Assembly (NCBI GenBank): GCA_010094045.1
Contig: ML986635.1
Location: forward strand, 35,071-99,070
Reading direction: 5' to 3'
DNA length: 64,000 nucleotides
From: Lojkania enalia
Lineage: Eukaryota; Ascomycota; Dothideomycetes; Pleosporales
Part shown: positions 56,272-64,000 of the stretch, in pieces
Layout: every line of letters begins with the position of its first letter
How positions within the stretch are numbered: position 1 is the stretch's first letter
Translations under genes and position numbers: made by a program
The notes under the pieces: generated by a model
Seen by the model: only the letters and a program-made list of their open reading frames with translations
The model's database searches: none
Told to the model about the DNA's origin: nothing

Positions 56272-56558
56272 TTAAAACTTGAATATGATGTACAAGGCGT
56301 GAAGAATGCCCGGAATGTAACCCAGGATCGTTAGAAGGATGTTGATGAGGCTTGAGAGGGGTTAGCTTGGTCAGTGGTTGCGGAGGCTAGCGGAACTTAC
56401 AAGTCAGCATTGCATCCACGCTCGAGGAAGACACCAAGAGGGGGTAGGATGATGGCGAAGATGATCTTAATGATATCGCTAGAGGGGCGTTAGGAAAGCT
56501 GGGAAAAGGTGGTAAAGGTCCCTCGAAATTTGTTTACGTACCTTGCTGTGAAAGGCAT
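56272..56558 (-). CDS. PMP3: Plasma membrane proteolipid 3 (Pmp3/UPF0057)
   Basis: Three tiny exons, too short for simple frame detection, join in phase: 56542-56558, 56401-56478 and 56272-56350 (introns 63 and 50 bp). The product is 57 residues. It begins MPFTASDIIKIIFAIILPPL and continues with a GVFLERGC motif and two hydrophobic helices (second: LINILLTILGYIPGILHALY). This is the complete Pmp3 pattern. Pmp3 proteins sit in the plasma membrane and influence membrane potential and salt tolerance in yeast. Every conserved position I can recall is present, and the short intron-rich structure is usual for the gene in filamentous fungi. Confidence 0.95.
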
Positions 56559-57882
56559 TTTGAAGGGGTTGTAAGAGTCTTGGTCTAGCTAGGTTCAATT
56601 GAGGTAGTTTTAGATTTGCAAAGGCAGTTGATGGAACAGTGTTTGTTATGAAGGACACCTTTGTGTCGAGGAGCAACGACCAGTATTTATTAAAGAATGA
56701 CGGGAACGTGGAATGACCTCCTGATTGTATAATGACGTAGATGCCCCAAATTAACAAGCGAAACCTACGACAAGGATCACGACGACAGGGCTGGAGTGCG
56801 CCACACCTGCCTTGGTAGAACCTACGAGTTCTAACTGACGCATGATTCCACCCGTTCCAAGTCCACGCGGCGATTGTTGCACCTTGGAACTTGGCCTGCC
56901 ATGATTGCGCACCTCTTAGATCAGTCACACGTTGCCGCTCGCCCCTGCCATGTCCGCATGACGACTGCGACCACGACCAACTTTCTGTTTGTTCGGCAGC
57001 GCGCGGCAAGGGCTTCTGATCGCGATTTGTTAGTGACGCCACACTTTTCTAGCCACGCAGCCACGTCAGCCACGAGAGGTCGGCTGGCTCTAGGCCCGAT
57101 TGGAATGCCGATCACGATGTCATTGCTGGCATGTTCTCTTCGGGAAAAGTTATTTCTAGGCGTTTGACGGTGTTACTCCGGAAGCGCGGATGCAAGTTGA
57201 AGGAGTGTAGTAATGCTGATATAGACAGGCAACCCTCAGTGCGCAGTCTCGACAAAAGAAATAGAACACCCCCCTTCCCACGATTAAAAAAAAAAAAAGC
57301 CAGGTGGCTTGGCAAACCACAAACACTTTACGGACCCTCATAGAAACACGGCATTTTCCCATACGCAGGCCATTAATTAAGAGAGTAATTATACAAACAT
57401 TTCCGCATAGTAGTATATTAACTATTAAAACCATTTTGTGTTAATAGCTCTCTAGAGCCTTGTTTTTGCAGTAGTGTTGTGATGGAATCCAATTGGAATC
57501 CACATGCCTCGCTGCAGTGAACACCACCTCTTGCTTATGTCATCATCTGTTATGGCTATTCACCTTCGCAGTCCCCTTTTGCAAAAGCAGTGAAAATAAA
57601 AATGAAAACCGATACAACACAATTTCCACCTTTACCTTATCTCCGTAAACTATCAAGTATAGTAGTTTATATTTAAACGTCTTAGGAGTTTGGGCTTTTC
57701 TATTTCTTGCTAGCGAATTCTACTAGCAGGGGTAAAGTAGCGGTGAAGGCGAAAATTATTTGCTTAGGCTCGGGTGAATGAAAATTAAGATGAACTACAA
57801 CAATGAAGGTGAAGAGGAAGATGAATGATGAAAGTGAATGGTAAGGACTTCTATATAGATTAGACTAAAGAAAAGTACTTCC
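56559..57882. other. Intergenic region, no supported gene
   Basis: The left end is the PMP3 promoter. A poly-A run lies at about 57286-57298. No gene is recognised before the 5S rRNA. Confidence 0.5.
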
Positions 57883-58001
57883 ACATACGATCATAGGTCG
57901 CAGAGAACCGTGGACCCCGTCCGCTCTCCGATACGTAAGCTGCAAACCGGCGGATTAGTAGTTAGGTGGGTGACCACTAGCGAATACCCGCTGTCGTATG
58001 T
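57883..58001 (+). rRNA. 5S ribosomal RNA (dispersed copy, slightly diverged)
   Basis: The 119-base sequence begins ACATACGA and ends TCGTATGT, so its termini pair to form helix I. It contains CCCGTCCGCTCTCCGATACGTAAGC and TTAGTAGTTAGGTGGGTGACC, the central and 3' core of fungal 5S RNA. A T-run follows as RNA polymerase III terminator. Some positions look like C-to-T or G-to-A changes against the usual ascomycete sequence (for example GTTAGG for GTTGGG, CACTAG for CACCAG), so it may be a decaying copy. Confidence 0.85.
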
Positions 58002-58577
58002 TTTTTTGGCCGTTTAGATCTACCTCCTTGGTACTCCTACAGGCACTAGAGAAAGTACTAGAAAAAGCGGACATCTATTTGGATTCGGATTGTGAAAACT
58101 CGGTGTCAAATTGCAGCTTTAAGAGCTTCAACAGCCGCCCAAACAGCTACTTAAGTTATTTCAAGGTAGAGTCGTATATTTGCTCTTATACTTTTCGTAT
58201 ACATCCTTCGATATTTTTAATTTCGATGTAGATAAATAATTCAGTTTATATACTTCTCATGTTGAGGGTAAAATGCGGGAATGCTTAAGCAAGTGGTCGA
58301 AAATGATTGGGTCTTCCATCACTCTAGTCGGTAAACGAATGTTTCCTGCCTCACTCACGTGCACAATTTAAAAATAGGCATTAGTGGATATTCTAGATAT
58401 ATTGATATCATTAGATAACTAGGAATCCTATCGCATCATACAAGGAAAGGGGGATATCATTTTCATGCAAGCCGACCATGTGTGCCCCGGGACCATACAA
58501 GTACTCGTTTAACTCACTCAAGCTTATGACGCATGCAACTTCCTCCAACAGCCTGCAAAGCTATGAGTAGATTAAAC
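58002..58577. other. Intergenic spacer
   Basis: Starts with the 5S terminator T-run. Otherwise nothing is seen up to the stop codon of the next gene. Confidence 0.5.
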
Positions 58578-59158
58578 CTACTCAGCCTGCTTCTGCAAGT
58601 CCGCCTCAACACCCCTCTGCCTCGCCTTGCCCTCATCATGCTGCCTCTGCGCCTCCCGCTTTTGCGCATCATTCCCCGTTAGCCCGGCAACCGCCCCGCC
58701 AATTGTGCCACCCACACGATCGGAGATGCCCTGGCCGAGATCAGACAGCTGTCCCTGCGCCTCCTGCGCCTTGCCTTCCTCGTTCTGTCGCTGGCCCTCG
58801 CGCTTTAGGCCCTCGGCGCCGACGAAGCCGCCAATGGCCTCTTTGGCTGCACCAACATTCTGGTTCCAGGAGCCCGCAGTGCGGTCTTGCGAGTCCTTAG
58901 CCACGCCGCCTGAGGCATTGGCCGTGAAGGGGCCGGCCTTAACGGCGGAGTGGGAGAGGTCGGATTCAGCTTCTGCGGTGGCCTTCTTGTCTTCTGCTTG
59001 TTTCTGGGATGATGTTAACTGGAGATCTAGATGAATGGGATCGTGAGGCTTGCCTTGTCGGCAGGGTTTCCGGTGATGGAGCCAACAGCACTCTGAATGG
59101 TGCTGCTGGCAGCGTCGATGGCGGATTGGAGGGTGGAGGTCTGGTCGTTGGAAGGCAT
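58578..59158 (-). CDS. Hmp1/CsbD-like stress protein
   Basis: Exons 59054-59158 and 58578-59003 join in phase across a 50-bp intron that starts with GC instead of GT (AAG|gcaagc) and ends catcccag, giving 176 residues. The sequence is hydrophilic and Ala/Gly/Gln/Lys-rich. It has two similar CsbD/LEA-like blocks: GAAKEAIGGFVGAEGLKREGQRQNEEGKAQEAQGQL, then GGTIGGAVAGLTGNDAQKREAQRQHDEGKA. This is the pattern of fungal proteins annotated as mismatched base pair and cruciform DNA recognition protein (Hmp1). Such small proteins are usually abundant in spores or under stress. DNA binding is an inherited annotation and is not shown by the sequence. The N-terminus resembles a helical LEA motif (LQSAIDAASSTIQSAVGSIT). 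Confidence 0.82.
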
Positions 59159-59623
59159 GACGGTTATTGTTGATTTGAAATGTGAGAAATTTTGATAGAA
59201 GTTGGATGTGGAAGCAGTTTTGATTGCAGTGGTGGGTTTCTGTAGTAGTTGTTTTGTGTAGGGAATCTACGATTGACTCTGTGAGGTTTTTTATATGTTT
59301 GGGCGTTGAACTCATACATGTGAAGGAATGACGTCATGACATCAAGGTAGGAGGCGCGCCTTCAGCCCTACGCATGGAGCAACGCACCTTCTTGATCGTG
59401 GAAGAAATTGCGATCCGGTCAGCTGACCCTAAAACACATGCTTTTATTGTCCTGATGCCGTAAAAGGTAGCTATGATGCAATTCCTCTAGGACTAACTTC
59501 GTAGCCCGCTATTAACCGGGGGTATGCCTTAACACAATGCACGCCATGATACAGAAAGAGTAGAGACACCCACCATTCAATATCGAAACAGGAATGCGGG
59601 CGGGTTCGCTACCAGTGGCAGAT
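59159..59623. other. Intergenic spacer
   Basis: Holds the promoter of the Hmp1-like gene and the 3' flank of the dioxygenase gene. No other feature is seen. Confidence 0.5.
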
Positions 59624-61167
59624 CTACTTCTTGTTAGTGCTGCAAGGGTTTCGCTTGTGAACCTGAAAACCTACTCCTCCTTCGCTGTCATCAACTGACC
59701 ATGTCCCTGCAAGGCCCACGATTTCGACCTCTCCATCTAGATGCTCGCTCATCTTCCCGAGTCGTGCAACGCCATCGTTGAATTCCGCAGGGCCGTTGTT
59801 GAGCAACCGCCGCGCCCAGGCATCGATAGCTGGCTCACCGGTTTCATCGCGGGCTTGCTTCAAGAAGGAAATCAATGCCGTACCGCCTGTTCCCCGCAGC
59901 TTCTTGCTATCCCCCCGCTTCAGCGTATTTGCAATATTCAGTCGTTGTGCCGCGGCTTGCTTCGGACTCAGAGATCGCGAATGGGAGCGTGTTTCACGTG
60001 ACTTGACGATGATGTACCGCGACACCATCCGGATGTGCTTGTCTCGGAAACCTCGCAACATGGCCAAGCAGGCATCATATGCAGTCACCAGTGCGCAATC
60101 AAACCTATGAGAGTCTACATACTCGCGGATGTTGGCAACGCTCTCCATGTGCTCCAAAAACTTGCGATGCGGGCCGGGCATGTACTTGCGCATTTCTAGT
60201 ATAAAGTTGTGGGAGGGCGCCGGGACTGAGCTCTCAGAATCTGAGGTGTCCCGCTTTTCGCCAGTAGGTCGGTGTTGCACGCCAAGCACGATATCAAAGA
60301 ACTGTATAACAGAGCTCTGCGCATTGCTACCCCCGGCGTACTGGACGTAGGGTTGCGTTCCCGTACCGTCGTCGAACATGACTCCGCTCGGGAGTCCAGC
60401 ATCGGCCATATTCTTCCCACCTGCTAGGAAGGGACGGATACGATGATAGAAGACGTGAGGATCGCAGCTCTCGTACATACGCTCGAGAAGAACACCCAAG
60501 TCGTCTAGCGCCTCCGCAAAAGACCGTAAGCAGTTAATGACAGTGGAGCTGTTATTACTCCTTGCTGCTGCAATGGCCTCGATCATCATGGGGATGATCG
60601 GCCCAGCTCGTGCCTCGATAGCTGCGGAGATGAGATAGAACCAGGACTCGTCCAAGGATCCAGTGATGGTCGCAATGGTTGAGAGATTCTCCAGAGAGTC
60701 AATCGGCTCGCTGGCAAAGAGTGGTCGCCAATTCCATAGTACAAGGCCAGCATACGTGGCCACAGAAGGGAGCTCTAAGCGTTGGCATGTTTTCAGAAAT
60801 GGTATGGATATAGGTGGTGGGATAATCTAGTTCAACCTGTTAATTGTGCACGGCACAAGCGGAAAATCCGACTTACATCGGCAGGCGAATCACCACCCCA
60901 GACGTATGCATGAGTGATGAGACCCAAAATCGAATATGCTCTCCTCCATTCAGCTTCTGTGAGGAGTAGGTCGGTGGAAAGGACTGGTAGTGCATCTACC
61001 ATCTGCCGTAGTCGCTTGCTAAGGATAAGACCCTGCAAGTTCCGCACCACCGCTTCCCAAGGGCTGTAATAGGAATCGGGGAGAACCTCTAGAGGGATCT
61101 CGGCTGGAAGGAAGCCATTTTGGGGCGATATGTCGTAGTCGCTCAGTCGGGGAAGTGGCGGGATCAT
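59624..61167 (-). CDS. Indoleamine 2,3-dioxygenase
   Basis: Exons 60877-61167 and 59624-60826 join in phase across a 50-bp intron (gtaagt...aactag), giving about 497 residues. This haem enzyme oxidises L-tryptophan to N-formylkynurenine, the first step of the kynurenine/NAD route. The N-terminus (PPLPRLSDYDISPQNGFLP) and ALPVLSTDLLL match fungal IDO. The protein also shows VYGG-type HAYVWGG, EMRKYMPGPHRKFLE and AYDACLAMLRGFRDKHIRMVSRYI; the His in DKHIRMV at about residue 351 corresponds to the proximal haem ligand. The C-terminal GTGGTALISFLKQARDET is also conserved. The open frame extends upstream to 61401, but IDO homologs start at the chosen Met. Fungi often hold several IDO paralogs, so the exact ortholog is not assigned. 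Confidence 0.92.
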
Positions 61168-62913
61168 GTTAGAGTGGGTGGCAATAGGTAGAAGTGAAGG
61201 GCTTGTAGTGGGTGTGTAGATGGGAGAAGATTGCGAAGAAAAGTAAAGGCCAAGCGAAGCACTATGGGCCAACAGATCAGTAAAGGCGTTTCGAGGTTTG
61301 GGTCGCGTGATGGAATCCTTGGTACGCGATATGTAATAGCAACAAAGAAATAGGATGCGCCACCCGACAAGACAGATCGCGTACCGCGGACGAACGTACA
61401 AAAATGTAGGCCCGCAGCAAGAGAATGTAAGCGGATAATTAATTAGATGGCAGGAGGTGTATTTACCCCGGAAAGAGGGATAAGCGGTGTTGCGCTCGTT
61501 GTGTTGCTACTTGAGCGGGGATTGAAGGCTTGTCACGGAGATAGGTAATAGGGCTCTCAGCGGAAATCCGGAAGGGGATGGCTAGCTGAGGCAGAAGGGC
61601 ACGCGCGGACGGAGACGAGAAGTACTAAGGCATAGGAGATGAATAATTGATATACTCACCTGATCCGCGGCCGTAAGACGAAGAGGCAGGCAAACAGAGG
61701 TACAAGGCGACGTCGACACAAGTCTTGGGTTGGGGAGGAGTCCCGCAAAGGTAGCAGACGAGATGATTATTTAGTTGCGAGCAGGACAGTACTCGCCCGA
61801 CAGTCGCCGAGTGGAAATGTGCCAATAGACTTGAGGGCGAGCGCAGATCGTGGAGTGGTTTTCCCGTAGTGATAAATGTAGGTAGGCTGGCCTCTTTAAG
61901 GAGCTTTAACAAGCTTTTAATATTGTAGGTAGCTCTCTTCGAAAGTTCTGAAAAGACATAATCCCACTCGGCCACTATCGGGCGCAGTATATGAGCAAGA
62001 GATCAGTCGATTCTTCTAGCCTGCATTACTAAAGTTTTTAGGTAGATCCGTTCCCCACACATGGGAAAAAGGAAGAGCGCGGTCGTGTCTGAGGGGTGTT
62101 GCAGAGCCGCCGGCGGCCTGTGGGGTTCGCTGCACGCAACTTGACTATTCGTTCGGGCCCGTCTACCTTATAGATTTAGTTTCCACGCATTGTACGTAGG
62201 TCCAATTCTAGCCAGCCTGGGGTCAAGGGTCCAACGCATGGCGCAACCGTTAATTTTTCTTGCGCCGAAGTCGCACGAGACCTTGAGTCGGCAACCGCCG
62301 CCATCGTCGCCACGCAGTTAGACTCAAACTTAGAAATCATGTATCGTGAACGGGCTGAGATGAGATCGTTACTTATCATACATGGTTAGACGTCACACAT
62401 CTCGGTCCAATAGCCGGCCTGTCCAACGCGCTGCATGTATTCTTTCCGAGCACCTCAACAATACTAGGTATCCCACTACATACTACTTGGTACACCTCGG
62501 AACTGGTTCTCCGCCTTGCTCCGACAAATGCAGGTCATATTAAAATATGCGAGGGCGGCCAATCAACCTGCACAAGGAAAGCCCCAATAACAGCAAAAGA
62601 AGAACATTTAGTGTGGAGCGCCATAAACGCGAAGGCGAGCAACAAGCGAATCCGCCCTCCCGTGCCACCCGCCTATCCAATGCCCCCGACATTTCTACAT
62701 TGAACAAACAGTCATTGCTGAGAAAGCACGGATTGCCGGGTATAAACGTCGTCGTAGAAATAATGCGATCCCCCCAATAAATAGGATTATTATGAAACCT
62801 TCCTCGTAATATTTGACGTAGCTTGATTTCCGTCATGTATATGTATGCTTTTGTCGATGCGCCGTCTAAGTTAAAAGGCTCTTGGATTGCTCAGCGTGAT
62901 TTCTGTACATGAG
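61168..62913. other. Intergenic region, no supported gene
   Basis: Contains the dioxygenase promoter. A 116-codon frame at 61625-61975 (-) and smaller ones are unrecognised. The right end is the 3' flank of the kinase gene. Confidence 0.5.
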
Positions 62914-64000
62914 TCAGCACATAGACTTCGATATAACGGTTTTTCTATTATATGATCTCACCAGACTGGCAGCAGCCGCCGCTGAGGCCATGTCAGCCCT
63001 TCCAGAGACGCTGCGCTGTGCGGCTCGTGGAAGACTGCTTGTGGCATTCAGCGAGGCTCCGTGTGCCGTGCGTTTGACGCCCGTGCTCCCTGGAGCTCCC
63101 TGGACTGTTGAATGTCGCCTTGGCGCACCTTTTACTGGGGAACTGCTTGAAGTATCTCGACTTGAATTGACTGCAGTACCATTCTTGAAGCTCGTGGCAG
63201 GAGGCTCTGGAAGTGGCCGTACGCGCTGCTGGGGCGTTTGGGTAGGTTGATAGCGCTTCACAGGAGAAGAAACGCTGGGAGCACCATTAACCTGAGGTCG
63301 AGGCCGAGGAACTCTGCGGACTCCAGTGATAAACTCATGTAACATTGCCTCATCCGGCTTCATACGGCGTTCCGGGTCCCAGCGGAGACATCGAGCGATG
63401 AAGTCTAGGAAAGCGTCATCATCGCACTTTAGCGCTTGCTGCAACGTTTTCGAGCTTGGCCGTCGTCGGCGTCCCTTGGTGGAAACGGTTACCCGAGGCT
63501 TTCCAAGAGAGTCGAAGAACAACTTTTTCCTACTGCTCTTTTCGATGAGATGCTTTTCAGGCGGACCAAATATTTCCATGATGCAGGCCAACTGCTCCTG
63601 TTCATTCTCTCCAGGAAAGATGGGATAGCCAGTAAGCAATTCGGCAAGAATGCATCCCAAACTCCACATGTCAATTGGTAGCCCGTAACTCATTCCTAAG
63701 ATAACCTCGGGAGATCGGTAAAAGCGCGACTGGATATAAGTGTAGACCTTTTCGTTCTCGAAGCAGCTAGAGCCAAAGTCTATAACCTTGATCTCAGAAT
63801 GGAGCGGATGTGCGAGGAGGATGTTCTCGGGCTTTAAATCGCAGTGTATGACCCTATGACTCTTCAAGAGCACCAATGAAGCGAGCATCTGCTTGCAGAA
63901 ACGACGAATGAGACGCAGAGAGAAACCCTTGAACTCGTGCGCCTTTATGAACTCATACAAGTTCATACCGAGTAGTTCGGTAGATATGCAAAGATGACCT
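62914..64000 (-). CDS. DYRK-family (Pom1-type) protein kinase, 3' part
   Basis: The gene continues beyond the right edge, so the N-terminus and most of the N lobe are missing. From the edge it reads HLCISTELLGMNLYEFIK, typical of DYRK kinases. It then shows the catalytic loop HCDLKPEN, the metal-binding DFGSSC, the DYRK activation loop YTYIQSRFYRSPEVILG with the Tyr-x-Tyr that is autophosphorylated in the family, and the C-lobe DMWSLGCILAEL. The kinase domain ends near HEFI. A basic Ser/Pro-rich tail follows with PXXP motifs and poly-Ala. In fission yeast Pom1 controls polarity and mitotic entry; the role here is inferred. A possible donor (gtgaga, near 62968) could replace the last ~18 residues by a short downstream exon. 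Confidence 0.9.
   Translation of the reverse strand, partial: GHLCISTELLGMNLYEFIKAHEFKGFSLRLIRRFCKQMLASLVLLKSHRVIHCDLKPENILLAHPLHSEIKVIDFGSSCFENEKVYTYIQSRFYRSPEVILGMSYGLPIDMWSLGCILAELLTGYPIFPGENEQEQLACIMEIFGPPEKHLIEKSSRKKLFFDSLGKPRVTVSTKGRRRRPSSKTLQQALKCDDDAFLDFIARCLRWDPERRMKPDEAMLHEFITGVRRVPRPRPQVNGAPSVSSPVKRYQPTQTPQQRVRPLPEPPATSFKNGTAVNSSRDTSSSSPVKGAPRRHSTVQGAPGSTGVKRTAHGASLNATSSLPRAAQRSVSGRADMASAAAAASLVRSYNRKTVISKSMC

Noticed and set aside
61168..61401. Upstream extension of the indoleamine dioxygenase frame
   Set aside because: Homologs start at the Met of MIPPLPRLSDYD. The extension is not IDO-like and is probably 5'UTR.

Overview
The window looks like nuclear DNA of a filamentous ascomycete (Pezizomycotina). 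Genes are split by short introns of about 46-60 bp with GTAAGT-like donors and CTAAC/CTGAC-like branch sites. A single 5S rRNA copy lies dispersed among protein genes. Transposon relics carry the stop-codon and TpA-rich signature of RIP (repeat-induced point mutation). An Egh16/MAS-type secreted protein and a kynurenine-pathway dioxygenase fit this. Leotiomycetes is a guess that the sequence does not prove.

Layout. 1-10,396 is an AT-rich RIP-degraded island. It holds a Ty3/gypsy pol relic with chromodomain (+), a Ty1/copia gag-protease-integrase relic (-), another gag relic (-), an inverted pair of ~279-bp LTR-like repeats and a probable LTR at its right edge. 10.4-15.6 kb is mostly non-coding, with one two-exon hypothetical gene and tRNA-like relics. 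15.6-26.1 kb is an accessory-looking cluster: a C2H2 zinc-finger protein, a RelA/SpoT-type nucleotidyltransferase, a CorA-like membrane protein, a STAND-like protein (helical N-terminal domain joined to TPRs, no visible NB-ARC) and two tandem DUF6590 genes. 30.1-37.9 kb holds an MFS sugar transporter, NOP16 and a KE4-type ZIP zinc transporter divergent from NOP16. 40-53 kb holds small secreted or membrane proteins (a Cys-rich membrane protein, a Gln-rich Kex2-type secreted protein, a Cys-rich secreted protein with a lysine-rich tail, a multi-pass membrane protein, an Egh16-like protein) and an intron-containing tRNA-Val. 54-64 kb is mainly housekeeping: a CNOT11-like CCR4-NOT subunit, PMP3, 5S rRNA, an Hmp1/CsbD-like stress protein with a GC-AG intron, indoleamine 2,3-dioxygenase and the 3' part of a DYRK/Pom1-type kinase.

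Genes are monocistronic and there is no operon logic. Most gene models here were built by joining open frames across introns whose donor, acceptor and phase agree; exon coordinates are given in the entries. Large stretches (26.2-30.1, 32.2-35.4, 37.9-40.2, 43.5-47.8 kb) show no gene I can support. The most unusual region is 15.6-26.1 kb, where an alarmone-synthetase-like gene and an NLR-like gene without a nucleotide-binding module sit beside the decayed transposon block.
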